Below, one piece after another: positions 1-8,717 of a stretch of 64,000 nucleotides of DNA. Both the position numbers and the translations under genes were made by a program. This DNA comes from JAFGRU01 sp963665915 (GTDB lineage: Bacteria > Desulfobacterota > Desulfuromonadia > Desulfuromonadales > JAAYDE01). The notes below the pieces were generated by a model, which was given only the letters and a program-made list of their open reading frames with translations, was not told where the DNA came from and ran no database searches. The first letter of the stretch is position 1, and the number at the start of each line of letters is the position of its first letter. Location: the NCBI GenBank assembly GCA_963665915.2, contig CAXXSG010000005.1:168617-232616 (forward strand). The letters are read 5' to 3'.

Positions 1-566
1 ACTAGGGAGTCGGTGGGAGAGCAGGGGAAATAGCCTTCCTTGTGGCGGGGTTTGTATCCGAGGTTGGGGAATTCTTCGCGCCCGGAGTTCCATATTCCCT
101 CGTTGGAATCAATAGCGTAAAAAGATTGATTAACATCGCTTGCATAACGGACATCGTCAAAAATGAAAAATTCCGGTTCGGGACCGAAGTAAGCCGTATC
201 AGCAATACCGGCAGATTTGAGATACGATTCTGCCTTCTGGGCAATGTAGCGGGGATCGCGGGAATAACCTTCTCGGGTAATGGGGTCGACAATGTTGCAA
301 ATCAGACTCAACGTCGGCTTGGCAACAAAAGGATCGATCTTGGCAGTAGACGGATCAGGTACGATCAGCATATCGCTGTTGTGAATCGGCTGCCAACCGC
401 GGATGGAGGAACCATCAAAGCCAAGGCCCTCCTCAAAGGTTTCCTCACTCAATTCTGCTATCGGAGCTGAAAAATGCTGCCAGATCCCAACAAAATCGAG
501 AAACTTGAAATCAACGACTTGCAGTTCATTCTCTTTAACAAATTGCATTACTTCCGTAGGTGTCAT
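1..566 (-). CDS. glnA: Glutamine synthetase type I, N-terminal part (cut by window edge)
   Basis: ATP-dependent ligation of ammonia to glutamate in the cytoplasm; the main ammonia-assimilating enzyme. About 188 N-terminal residues are visible; the 3' end lies outside the window. The translation shows the beta-grasp N-terminal domain with the motif LGFDGSSIRGWQ and then the start of the catalytic domain with YFGPEPEFFIFD, both diagnostic of bacterial GSI. The ATG at 566 follows a purine-rich GGAAGAG ribosome site. It lies 51 bp downstream of glnB on the same strand, the usual glnBA order, so PII and its regulatory target are probably co-transcribed. The adenylylation site would be in the missing part. 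Confidence 0.95.
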   Translation of the reverse strand, partial: MTPTEVMQFVKENELQVVDFKFLDFVGIWQHFSAPIAELSEETFEEGLGFDGSSIRGWQPIHNSDMLIVPDPSTAKIDPFVAKPTLSLICNIVDPITREGYSRDPRYIAQKAESYLKSAGIADTAYFGPEPEFFIFDDVRYASDVNQSFYAIDSNEGIWNSGREEFPNLGYKPRHKEGYFPCSPTDSL

Positions 567-617
567 CTCTCTTCCTCTCTCTCCTTGGTTTAATTGGGTA
601 TATCAAAAGGGGGACGC

Positions 618-956
618 TTATAAAGCATCTTCGCCTTTATCACCTGTCCGGATGCGGATGGCTTCCTCGACGGGAAGGACAAAAATCTTCCCATCCCCTA
701 TCCTCCCAGTTTTAGCCACTTCCTCTATGGTTTCAACCACCTTGCCGACAAGGTCATCTGAAATTACGATTTCCATTTTGATTTTGGGGATAAAATCCAC
801 CACGTATTCGGCCCCACGATAAAGTTCTGTATGCCCTTTCTGACGGCCAAATCCCTTGACTTCGCTTACGGTTATCCCCTGGATACCGATTTCACTTAAT
901 GCTTCCTTGACCTCATCCAGTTTAAAAGGCTTGATGATACATTCGATTTTTTTCAT
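618..956 (-). CDS. glnB: Nitrogen regulatory protein PII
   Basis: Small trimeric signal protein (112 aa) that senses 2-oxoglutarate, ATP/ADP and, through uridylylation, glutamine, and then adjusts GS activity and nitrogen gene expression. The sequence starts MKKIECIIKPFKLDEVK and carries the T-loop region RGAEYVVDF (the Tyr in the GAEY context is the uridylylation site) and the C-loop TGRIGDGKIFV, all typical of GlnB/GlnK. A GGGAGG ribosome site precedes the ATG. With glnA downstream and no amtB next door, GlnB is a better name than GlnK. I see no -24/-12 promoter with correct spacing upstream. Confidence 0.95.
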   Translation of the reverse strand: MKKIECIIKPFKLDEVKEALSEIGIQGITVSEVKGFGRQKGHTELYRGAEYVVDFIPKIKMEIVISDDLVGKVVETIEEVAKTGRIGDGKIFVLPVEEAIRIRTGDKGEDAL

Positions 957-1274
957 ATTTTTGAATCCTCCCGGAAAAAATGGTGTTTCAAATTAAGACG
1001 TGGCAGTAATTGCGAATGATGGATTGAAATTAGCCCTGCAACAATACCCTGTCAGCACTTAGAGTAACTCAACTCGGTTCATCAATAGAGCAAATAATTT
1101 GCCCAATAAATCTAAAAAAGAAACAATTTTATAACATACTTGTTTTAAAAGCTTTTTCTATTCAGAAAAATAAAATTTCGGGCAAAAGTCTATTAATTGA
1201 ATTTTTTCTGCTTAATTTTTAGGCTCTTTTTTTACTGGATTGCCTTTTTTTTAGACAGGTTTGAACGTTGGCAG
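957..1274. other. Intergenic region upstream of glnB
   Basis: AT-rich leader and promoter region of glnBA with no coding signal. It contains a perfect 13-bp palindrome GCAAATAATTTGC at 1090-1102, about 135 bp upstream of the glnB start, which could be an operator. No sigma-54 element with correct 10-nt GG-GC spacing was found. Confidence 0.4.
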
Positions 1275-1826
1275 TTAAGGCAAATTCCTGTTTTCTGCCA
1301 ACATTGGATTGTCGGATTCAGCAACCCATTCTAAATACATTTGCCACTCTTCTTCAAAATTGGGGGTAAAAACATCTTTTCCCAAAAATTTCCCCACTTC
1401 ATCCCTGCTCCAGAACCTCAACTCATCAATTTCACAACGGTCAAATTTGAACGGGCCATCATTAACTGTCAGATAGGTGGCTACATTTTCCGCCTCCAGC
1501 GAATTCCGAATTTTGGAGTAATACAGGAAAGTCAGCTCTGGATGCTCAAGACCAAGTTCCTCATGGCCCTCCCGAAAAGCAGCATCCAGATATCCCTCCC
1601 CCGGAGCCAAATGGCCACCAACACTTGTATCCCAGCGACCTGGTTGGATATCTTTGGACAAAGACCTCTTCTGAAGAAGAACGTTTCCCTGACAATTGAA
1701 AACCAGAATATGAGCCACCCTGTGGATTAGTGAAGGGTTGCCATGACACTGAGCACGTGTGGCCTGACCAACGACCCTGTCCTCTGTGTCAACTATCTCG
1801 AAGATTTCGTCCCCTGTATTGTCCAT
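1275..1826 (-). CDS. Nudix hydrolase (IPP-isomerase-like / YfcD type)
   Basis: 183-aa Nudix family protein. The Nudix box runs GGHLAPGE then FREGHEELGL, matching Gx5Ex7REUxEExGU except that the U position after RE is Gly. The upstream segment DRVVGQATRAQCH followed by HRVAHILVFN and LLQKRS is typical of the group shared by isopentenyl-diphosphate isomerase and E. coli YfcD, whose substrate is not established. It ends 5 bp after the DUF2148 gene on the same strand, so the two are probably co-transcribed. The substrate cannot be told from sequence; hydrolysis of a nucleoside or isoprenoid diphosphate is possible. The start has an AGAGG site only 2-3 nt from ATG, so the exact start is less sure than the family. 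Confidence 0.85.
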   Translation of the reverse strand: MDNTGDEIFEIVDTEDRVVGQATRAQCHGNPSLIHRVAHILVFNCQGNVLLQKRSLSKDIQPGRWDTSVGGHLAPGEGYLDAAFREGHEELGLEHPELTFLYYSKIRNSLEAENVATYLTVNDGPFKFDRCEIDELRFWSRDEVGKFLGKDVFTPNFEEEWQMYLEWVAESDNPMLAENRNLP

Positions 1827-1831
1827 GACCT

Positions 1832-2362
1832 CTACTTTCTGTCAAAGAAGGGATTTTTCCCGGTGGCTGAAAGCGGTATGGCGAAAGCAACACGAACATC
1901 CTCACCAAGCATACCAAGTTCCACCGCTGCTTTTCCGGCACTGTAAAGGATGCGATTGTCGATGCGCAGATCAGCCGCCCGGCTTACCGCAGAACCCAGG
2001 GCAATGCCCAAATCTCCGCTGTTAAAGGAGCAGACACCTCCCGCTTCCAGGAGAGCATCACAGTTTTTAAAACCGCAGTACCCGCAATTTGGAAGACCCA
2101 GAGGACTTTCCCGAGTTCCAATGAGAATCATCACATGCACTTGATCCACATTCTCAGCGTCCCGGGAAAAAAACTTCAAACTGTCCCGCAAAGCGATCTC
2201 CCTCATTTTGTCGGCAATCTTCAGCTTTTCCTCAGCGGTGACCAAAACCGTCGTTAAAAGATCCCGCCCTTTGCCTTTCGGGGCCGTTCGGGCAGCAATA
2301 CAAATCAGATTTGCTGAAGCCAGCAAACCTTCTTCCTTCATTTCATGATCAAAACTGATCAT
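1832..2362 (-). CDS. DUF2148 ferredoxin-domain protein
   Basis: 176-aa protein of the DUF2148 family found mainly in anaerobes. It contains the cysteine motif CGYCGFKNC near residue 95, followed by another Cys about 17 residues on, suggesting one [4Fe-4S] cluster. The function of the family is not known. The start was set at ATG 2362 because a strong AAGGAGG site lies 6-7 nt upstream; an upstream in-frame extension lacks one. It is transcribed just ahead of the Nudix gene and divergently from lpxA. Confidence 0.8.
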   Translation of the reverse strand: MISFDHEMKEEGLLASANLICIAARTAPKGKGRDLLTTVLVTAEEKLKIADKMREIALRDSLKFFSRDAENVDQVHVMILIGTRESPLGLPNCGYCGFKNCDALLEAGGVCSFNSGDLGIALGSAVSRAADLRIDNRILYSAGKAAVELGMLGEDVRVAFAIPLSATGKNPFFDRK

Positions 2363-2580
2363 AAGACCTCCTTCTTTTGGCCCGCTTACCAGGCGCAAAC
2401 CTGCAACAATTTATTTCAATCGGAAATCGCCGCCATCAGAGTGTTTATTTTCCAAAAAAGCATTTTTCTTCATCCAAATTATTCTTGTAAGCCACTTTTT
2501 ACTATGTTATTGCATTTTAGCGAACTGTGAAATTATAGCCTATTTTTTCAAAAATAACCCATAAAGAAGGGATCAAAGCT

Positions 2581-3393
2581 ATGGCCGCCATTCACCCCAG
2601 TGCTTTTGTGCATTCCAGCGCTCAACTCGCAGATGATGTGGAAATTGGTCCCCAGGTCTTTATTGATGCCGATGTTGCTATCGGGGCAGGCACAAAAATC
2701 ATGCACGGAGCACATATCGCCCGCTGGACAACACTGGGTGAAAAAAACCTGGTTTACCCCCACGCTATTATCGGTCACGACCCTCAGGACATCGGCTATA
2801 ACGGAGAAGAATCCTACACCATAATCGGCAATAAAAATATCATGCGAGAAGGCTTTACGGTTCATAGAGGAAATCGGGAAAAAACAACCACTCATATCGG
2901 CAATCAGAATTTCTTCATGGTAAACAGCCATGTTGGCCACAACAGCCATATCGGAAACAACAACATTCTCGTCAATGGTTCGCTTCTTGCAGGTCATGTA
3001 GTTGTGGGAGACAGGGTTCTGTTGTCCGGTCAAACTGTCGTACATCAATTTGTTCGCATAGGTTCTTACGCAATGATGCGTGGCAAAGCCGGAATCTCAA
3101 AAGACCTGCCGCCATTCTGTCTCTGTGATGGGGACAACAAAGCACGAGGCATCAATTCAGTCGGTCTTCAACGCAACGATTTTTCCCCACAGAGAATTCG
3201 TGCAATAAAAGAGGCCTTCAAAATTATTTTTCGCTCTGGAATGAAGCTTTCCAGCGCCTTGGAATATATAGAAAAAAACCACAATGTGACTGATGATGTA
3301 AGGCAGTTATTAGATTTTATTCTGGCCAGTGAAAAAGGCATCATCAATGGCACAGTCTCCGAATCAGCCAAAAAAAATATGGCCAGACTTTAA
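2581..3393 (+). CDS. lpxA: Acyl-ACP--UDP-N-acetylglucosamine O-acyltransferase
   Basis: First enzyme of lipid A synthesis: transfers 3-hydroxyacyl from ACP to UDP-GlcNAc in the cytoplasm. 270 aa, with many left-handed beta-helix hexapeptide repeats in the first ~185 residues and a helical C-terminal domain, the usual LpxA length. The catalytic His corresponds to H120 (context MVNSHVGHN, matching H125 of the E. coli enzyme), and FTVHRG and GISKDLPPF are typical. An AAGGG ribosome site lies upstream. It stands apart from the usual lpxD-fabZ-lpxA-lpxB cluster and is followed 86 bp later by a HEAT-repeat gene. Its presence shows a Gram-negative outer membrane. Confidence 0.93.
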   Translation: MAAIHPSAFVHSSAQLADDVEIGPQVFIDADVAIGAGTKIMHGAHIARWTTLGEKNLVYPHAIIGHDPQDIGYNGEESYTIIGNKNIMREGFTVHRGNREKTTTHIGNQNFFMVNSHVGHNSHIGNNNILVNGSLLAGHVVVGDRVLLSGQTVVHQFVRIGSYAMMRGKAGISKDLPPFCLCDGDNKARGINSVGLQRNDFSPQRIRAIKEAFKIIFRSGMKLSSALEYIEKNHNVTDDVRQLLDFILASEKGIINGTVSESAKKNMARL

Positions 3394-3479
3394 GCTTTTC
3401 TTCTCGCCTTTTCCTGACCTGGCCTATTTTTTTTGATGCCGAATGAAATTTCCCATACGGAATTTTCGAGGGAACGCCG

Positions 3480-5672
3480 ATGGAAAAGGTAGAACAAAAG
3501 ATTGGAATACAAACTCAGGAATCGTCTCTTGAGGCATTTTCCAATTTTATTCAACAACTGAATATTTTCAGAAGACACCTTTCCACCTATCCCTCCGATC
3601 ACCCTGTCCTCACCTACTCAGCTGACAAAGTCCTTCAGTTGCATCCCGAATTATTCCGGGACACAGACAAAGTCCAGTGTGCCGTTGTAAAAAAAGCCCT
3701 CTTTTTCGAAGAAACCCAACTCGACAAAAAAAACAAAACTTTTCAGGATTTTGCCGCCGCACTCTCCTCTAAAGGGATTATCGTCCTGAATTTCAGAAAA
3801 GGCCTTACTCATAACGAATTGTTCGATTTCTGCAATTTTCTGAATCAATCCCAAGAAGAAATCATCGAACAAGGCGGTATTGAACAAGCGTTGAAGCGAA
3901 AAAAATTCCAATATATTCAGGCCCTCAAAATGAATTACAACGCCTTTCAAGTTTTGGAGGGCACAGCCTCTCACCAGGATGGAAAAGAGAATCAAAAAGA
4001 ACCGGACAGTCTCTGGGAAAAATTTGCCAGATCACTTCTTGAGGATTCGACCGACCTCGGAGGTGAATCAGTAGCAGGATCAATAGTTGACCCTGTTCAA
4101 TTAGCTGACTTTCTTAATACCCAACTCAAATCCTCCGGTGAATCGAATTCAGCAAACACCCAAAAAAACCTCGATTTTCTTTTGGAAAAATTTGAAAGAG
4201 AAGGGGTGGATAGTTATTTTTATTATGCTCAAGCTATGGAAAATTTTGGGAAGTTTGTCGAGAACCTCTCACCTCAGCTGCGCTCACAGTTTTTGAAGGG
4301 GGTTTTCAACAATTATGGCAATCGCCATACAAGCGTTGAAAAAGTATTAAATCGTTTTTCCAGCAAGACTATCCTCAATATTCTCAATGACATCAGCTCA
4401 AAAAACCTGGCCGTATCTGAAACTGTTTTTACCCTCCTGGGGAACATGTCTCAAAGCTCGGCACTCAAGTCCCGAGATAAAAAGACCCGTTTCAACTCCC
4501 AGATGGAAAACAAATTAAAGACGTTGTTCCAGGAGGACCTCACCGAACAATTCCTCAATGAGGATTACCAAAAAACTCTTGAAGGCCTGGCCAATCATAA
4601 AATCAAGGCGACTGAAGAGATCCTGAAAGAAATTTCCAATCCCCAGGAAGAGCTTTCCCCCCACAAGGTTGAAATTCAACTTGGCCATGTCGTTCTGGAA
4701 CTGCTCAATGCCGCAACAGATCTAGAGTCCCAAGAAGAAATCAAAAAAAATATATTCCAGTCCGTAAATTACTTTCTGGAAACCAGTGACTTTTCATCCA
4801 TTCAAAAAATTCACACACGTTTAATTGAGAACCAATCCAAATCCGAGGGAAATACAGCTGATTTCTATCAGGACTTACTCAGCTGTTTTGAGCAACCAGA
4901 GTTTCTGAACGAGGTCCTGCCCGGGCTCAATTCCTGGGGCAAGGAAAAGCTGGAAGAAATTCGGATTCTTATTCAAAGTGTCGGTTATTCATTTGTTCCA
5001 GCCCTTCTGGACTGCCTGGCAGAGGAATCAAAACGAACCACAAGGAAATTTCTTCTGGAACAAATTTACCATGTTGCGCCCCAGGGGCCAATCGATCCAA
5101 TTATAAGCCGTTTAAAGGATCGCCGCTGGTTTGTAGTCAGAAACATCGTGGTTATATTACGAACTATTGGAGATCCCTCGGCTTTGAAAAACCTTGAAAA
5201 GCTATCTACCTTTCCTCATCCAAAAGTTCGTTTTGAAATCATTAAAACATTCCTGCATTTTCAGCACCCCCTTGGAATAAAATTCCTTCTTGATGATCTT
5301 GACAATCCGGATGCAGAGATAAGATCCAACGCCATCGTACTTGCGGAACATTGCCAGGCCAAGGGCGTCAAAGACAAACTTCTCGAATTGCTCCAGAAAA
5401 AAGGTTTTAAAACCATTGACCTCGACACAAAAAAGCAGATCATCAAAACATTGGGAGTTCTCAGCAATCCTGCTGTTCTTCCGATTCTGAAAAAGCTCCT
5501 TTCTTCCTACTCCCTGCTGAACCCTTCAAAAAACCGCGAACTGAAAAAGGAAATCACCCGCTCTTTGTCCAGCTACCCTGAAGGCGCAGTAAAAGATATT
5601 ATCCGCAAAATCGCAACGTCCCGAAATGAAGAACTGGCCGAAGAAGCTGAAGACGTGGGAACCAAGTTTTAG
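3480..5672 (+). CDS. HEAT-repeat protein with N-terminal domain shared with the next gene
   Basis: 730-aa soluble protein of unknown function. The N-terminal ~170 residues contain a segment with YPSDHPVLTYSADKV and later KGLTHNELFDF that resembles the N-terminus of the following HD-GYP protein. The middle is helical with no recognised motif. The last ~220 residues are HEAT-type helical repeats (for example PLGIKFLLDDLDNPDAEIR and NPAVLPILKKLLS), usually a protein-protein scaffold. Start ATG 3480 follows GAGGGAACGCC. The HD-GYP gene starts 12 bp after the stop, so the two are translated as a pair. I infer a scaffold partner for a c-di-GMP-linked HD-GYP protein. Confidence 0.75.
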   Translation: MEKVEQKIGIQTQESSLEAFSNFIQQLNIFRRHLSTYPSDHPVLTYSADKVLQLHPELFRDTDKVQCAVVKKALFFEETQLDKKNKTFQDFAAALSSKGIIVLNFRKGLTHNELFDFCNFLNQSQEEIIEQGGIEQALKRKKFQYIQALKMNYNAFQVLEGTASHQDGKENQKEPDSLWEKFARSLLEDSTDLGGESVAGSIVDPVQLADFLNTQLKSSGESNSANTQKNLDFLLEKFEREGVDSYFYYAQAMENFGKFVENLSPQLRSQFLKGVFNNYGNRHTSVEKVLNRFSSKTILNILNDISSKNLAVSETVFTLLGNMSQSSALKSRDKKTRFNSQMENKLKTLFQEDLTEQFLNEDYQKTLEGLANHKIKATEEILKEISNPQEELSPHKVEIQLGHVVLELLNAATDLESQEEIKKNIFQSVNYFLETSDFSSIQKIHTRLIENQSKSEGNTADFYQDLLSCFEQPEFLNEVLPGLNSWGKEKLEEIRILIQSVGYSFVPALLDCLAEESKRTTRKFLLEQIYHVAPQGPIDPIISRLKDRRWFVVRNIVVILRTIGDPSALKNLEKLSTFPHPKVRFEIIKTFLHFQHPLGIKFLLDDLDNPDAEIRSNAIVLAEHCQAKGVKDKLLELLQKKGFKTIDLDTKKQIIKTLGVLSNPAVLPILKKLLSSYSLLNPSKNRELKKEITRSLSSYPEGAVKDIIRKIATSRNEELAEEAEDVGTKF

Positions 5673-5684
5673 GAAAGCAATGTC

Positions 5685-6890
5685 ATGAATCAGGACACCT
5701 CAAAGGACTATCAGGAGTTTATCCGCTTTATTGCCATGGCTGTGGCAAACATTTCCCTGTATTCAAAGCATCATCCTCAAGTCCTTCGCCTTGGCCAACA
5801 AGCGGCTGACAAATTGAAAAAGGTCATAGGTGAGAAAAAATCGCTGTCCTTCCTGCGGATTGACGATGATCTCGTTGTCGATAATGTGCCCCTGACAAAA
5901 AGCATCTACCTTTCCAGGCTCGTGCGCGTCCTGCGCCATCACGGAATTGAACATATTTCATTTTCAAACCAGATCACGGGTGATGATTTGCTTTCCTTCA
6001 TTTCCAGTCTTCTTAGCAAGGAAAAACAAAAACTCTGTACCGGCAGAAATATCACTCTTGGGCATGTTGAAATTAAACAACACGGCCAGACGAACGATCT
6101 GGAAGCCGCAACTGAGCAGTTAAAAAGATTACAACTCTGCGATATTCCAAACGCGGAAATGCTCAAATTTGCTGAAATATATGAGGAAATCAAAAATAAA
6201 AAGAAATTGCATGTTAAAGGGGTGGGAGAAATTGTCGCCTGCTTTATCGATACGTTGAGAAATGAGGCCGATTCTTTTTTGGCTCTCGCCTCTATCCGCA
6301 TGATGGATGAGTATACATTCACCCATTCAACAAATGTCTGTGTATTGAATCTGGCTCAGGCTCTTGCCCTGAATATCGAAGGTCCTCTCCTGCATGACAT
6401 CGGAGTGGCAGCCATGCTTCATGATGTGGGAAAACTGTTCATACCAGAGGAGGTCCTCTGTAAGCCTGGCAAGCTGACCGACGAAGAGTGGAACCTCATT
6501 CAGCAACATCCCGTGAAAGGAGCCCAGTACCTGCTCGATACCCCCGGTCTTACCCCTCTTGCAACAGTGACGGCTTTTGAGCATCACCGGAAATATAACG
6601 GCGGGGGCTACCCCCGTGTAAGCGGAGAATGGGAATTAAACCTGTGCAGCCAGATGACCGCAATTTCCGATATTTTTGACGCATTAAGAACTAAGCGAAG
6701 CTATCGCGATCCACTGGAAATGAATACCGTTCTTGAAAAAATTGCGGATCTGGCCGGGACCGAACTCCATCCAGGGCTGACAAAAAATTTCCTCGCCCTG
6801 CTTGCCCCTTTTGTTCACCCCGTTGATGAAAACAGCGAAAACAGCCAAAAAGATCTGGAAGAAATCCAGAAAGCCTCCGGAGACAGTTAG
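5685..6890 (+). CDS. HD-GYP domain protein (probable c-di-GMP phosphodiesterase)
   Basis: 401 aa. Residues ~1-160 form a domain related to the N-terminus of the HEAT protein upstream (SLYSKHHPQVLRLGQQAADK). Residues ~205-380 are an HD-GYP domain: HSTNV metal ligand, MLHDVGK (HD at ~246-247), QHPVKGA, then HHRKYNGGGYP and ISDIFDALRTKRSYR. The metal-binding residues are present. The canonical HHExxDGxGYP is altered (Arg for Glu, Asn for Asp), so hydrolytic activity is likely but not certain. No membrane segments. It is tightly coupled to the preceding gene. Known HD-GYP enzymes hydrolyse c-di-GMP or related cyclic dinucleotides. Confidence 0.85.
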   Translation: MNQDTSKDYQEFIRFIAMAVANISLYSKHHPQVLRLGQQAADKLKKVIGEKKSLSFLRIDDDLVVDNVPLTKSIYLSRLVRVLRHHGIEHISFSNQITGDDLLSFISSLLSKEKQKLCTGRNITLGHVEIKQHGQTNDLEAATEQLKRLQLCDIPNAEMLKFAEIYEEIKNKKKLHVKGVGEIVACFIDTLRNEADSFLALASIRMMDEYTFTHSTNVCVLNLAQALALNIEGPLLHDIGVAAMLHDVGKLFIPEEVLCKPGKLTDEEWNLIQQHPVKGAQYLLDTPGLTPLATVTAFEHHRKYNGGGYPRVSGEWELNLCSQMTAISDIFDALRTKRSYRDPLEMNTVLEKIADLAGTELHPGLTKNFLALLAPFVHPVDENSENSQKDLEEIQKASGDS

Positions 6891-6991
6891 CCTCAACTCA
6901 TTTCCCCCTAGACTGCAGTTCACTCTCGTCTCAAAAAATTAACGATCTATTTCGCCAGTTCTTCATGAGGTGTTTTTGCGCAATTGGCACA

Positions 6992-7258
6992 TCAGATCTT
7001 GCAAATGCCTCCTTCTGCCTGCGGACAGGCATTAGAGATTTTTGCGGTCAGAACCACCTCATGTTGTTCCGAAACTTTCTCAAAAGCTTTTTGGATGAGA
7101 TTAAAAACAACAGAACTTTCTCCACCGACAATGGTACTCATAGCTCCTGGTATTACCCGGACCTCCCGGTTTTCAAAAACCTCGCTAAAAAGATCGATCG
7201 GAGTGGATAAATCCTTGGTGCGAAGTGCATAAAGACTTAGTTCCACCTGAATATACAT
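6992..7258 (-). CDS. Thiamine-binding-protein-like small protein (MTH1187/YkoF family)
   Basis: 88-aa protein beginning MYIQVELSLYALRTKDL, with VIPGAMSTIVGGES in the middle. The pattern of a beta strand, a PGAMST-type loop and a long helix matches the MTH1187/YkoF-like family, whose studied members bind thiamine or its pyrimidine moiety. I chose the second of two close ATGs because the GGGAGG site is then 7 nt upstream instead of 1. It lies downstream of the desulfoferrodoxin gene, separated from it by a strong terminator. The role here is unknown. Confidence 0.6.
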   Translation of the reverse strand: MYIQVELSLYALRTKDLSTPIDLFSEVFENREVRVIPGAMSTIVGGESSVVFNLIQKAFEKVSEQHEVVLTAKISNACPQAEGGICKI

Positions 7259-7284
7259 ATTCATACCTCCCTCACCCGAGACAC

Positions 7285-7313
7285 AAAAGGCGCCTTTCAA
7301 CAAGGCGCCTTTT
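7285..7313 (-). terminator. Intrinsic terminator after the desulfoferrodoxin gene
   Basis: Perfect 11-12 bp inverted repeat (arms at 7285-7296 and 7302-7313, containing GGCGCC) with a 5-nt loop. It is flanked by A runs on one side and T runs on the other, so it can act on both strands. It lies 27 bp after the dfx stop codon. Confidence 0.85.
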
Positions 7314-7339
7314 TACTTTTAGCAGCATTAATCCTCTGA

Positions 7340-7723
7340 CTACCCCTTTGCGGACCAGAGACCATGCAAGTTACAATATTCACGGACGGTTAATTGATCA
7401 GCTGAAATGGTAAAAACAGCCTCCGGCACATCACCAGGCTTCAAAAACTGCCTGTAAGCTTTTCCGTCAGCCACAATTTCCACCCACTCGATGTAGTGCT
7501 GTTCAAGCATCGGGTGAGGCACACTACCCACTTTAACCGTAACAATCCCATTTGTCTTCTCGACAACGGGAACGTGCTTTTCTTTTCCCTCCTGTGCAGC
7601 ACCTTTTTCTTCCATATTTTTCATTTTTTCAGCGCAACAAACCAGTGCGCCGGCTTCGCCACGCAAAACCTCGACAACATTACCACAAATGTCACAAAAA
7701 TATATTTCCAATTGCTTGGCCAT
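7340..7723 (-). CDS. dfx: Desulfoferrodoxin (superoxide reductase)
   Basis: Reduces superoxide to hydrogen peroxide in the cytoplasm of anaerobes. 127 aa with both iron centres visible: an N-terminal desulforedoxin FeS4 site (C10, C13, C29, C30 in FCDICG and LVCCAEKM) and a C-terminal catalytic site with HPMLEQHYI and CNLHGLW supplying His and Cys ligands. The catalytic-loop Glu/Lys context KEKHVPV is present. Start ATG 7723 has GGAGG 6 nt upstream; a longer reading frame upstream lacks a ribosome site. A strong terminator follows. With Tpx 2 kb away it forms an oxidative-stress neighbourhood. Confidence 0.95.
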   Translation of the reverse strand: MAKQLEIYFCDICGNVVEVLRGEAGALVCCAEKMKNMEEKGAAQEGKEKHVPVVEKTNGIVTVKVGSVPHPMLEQHYIEWVEIVADGKAYRQFLKPGDVPEAVFTISADQLTVREYCNLHGLWSAKG

Positions 7724-7926
7724 GTATTCCTCCATTGAAATGTTAAAAACAGTCAGACCAGACCTGAGGAAAAGCGTACCATACAAAATTTTCAGTGCAA
7801 CTTGGACTGTCGGTATCCATGAAAGAAATTTAACCCGATAAAAATGGTAAGGTTTATCTGTCGGATTTTATTACGCGCCAGGGACACATCAGCAAGAAAA
7901 AGGAAAGAAATGACCAGTAGCAGTGC

Positions 7927-8265
7927 CTAGCGGGAAAAGTGGAGAACTTTTCCAGGAGCTGATTTTTTATCCGGTGTTTTAACAAACCCGGCGGGATCAT
8001 TCATGACTTCTTGAAATTCCTGAAAATGCCCCCAGAAAATTTCAACCATTTTATTCATGCGGGCAACAGGGTCCTTGTATTTGCTCAGAGTCGCTTCAAT
8101 TTTGAATTGCAGTCCGTTTGCCCGGGCCTGATATTCAGGCGGGAAGCTATTAATGGTCTCCTGAATTAACTTCTTCCGCTCGGCCTCGAATAACTCAGGG
8201 TCTTTTTGAAACAGGCCAGTCAGTTTTTCAATTGAACCTTGGGTCTCAAAACACTCATCAGACAT
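7927..8265 (-). CDS. DUF3135-like small protein
   Basis: 112-aa soluble, helical, charged protein. The pattern around LFQKDPELFEAERKKLIQ and the later FEVMNDPAGF-type segment resembles the DUF3135 family of proteobacterial proteins with no assigned function. Start ATG 8265 was chosen because GGAG lies 7 nt upstream; the longer frame has no ribosome site. It stands alone between dfx and a diguanylate cyclase gene on the other strand. Confidence 0.65.
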   Translation of the reverse strand: MSDECFETQGSIEKLTGLFQKDPELFEAERKKLIQETINSFPPEYQARANGLQFKIEATLSKYKDPVARMNKMVEIFWGHFQEFQEVMNDPAGFVKTPDKKSAPGKVLHFSR

Positions 8266-8717
8266 AAATGCACTCCTGGATTTTTTTATTGGATATATCA
8301 TCCAGCATCTATTGTACCATATTTGCAACCCACTGTTTTTTAAGTATTTTCACAACCAAGAAAGTTGTCCAATATGAAATTGTAAACTTTTTCGACAAAT
8401 TTAAGCCCTCAATTTCTGTACTTTTCTTATCAAGTTTCCATTGATTTTCAATATGTTAAAGTTTTAAGGATAAATTCCCAAGGGGGATCACCTCGATATT
8501 TTTTCCAAATTTGTAAATTTTTCCAACACCTGAGCTTTCAAAAAAGAAGGAAAGAATCTCGAATACCCCTCCTTGATATAGAATCCTGCATCTTGTTTTT
8601 CCGCCGCCAATCCTTACTTAAAAAATATTCATGGATTTTTGTTATAGTGTTAGCTGTTAACTTACAAAGAATACTCGAATCCAGGAACATGCTTTTAAAT
8701 TATTTACCGGGAAAGAC
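8266..8717. other. AT-rich divergent intergenic region
   Basis: About 450 bp between divergent genes, very AT-rich with several T tracts. It must hold the promoters of the DUF3135 gene and the diguanylate cyclase. A -10-like TATAGT occurs near 8644 but I see no convincing -35 partner. No coding potential or RNA element recognised. Confidence 0.35.

Noticed and set aside
1003..1017. Sigma-54 promoter near glnB (TGGCAG...TTGC)
   Set aside because: Only 3 nt separate the two elements and it points away from glnB, so spacing and strand are both wrong.
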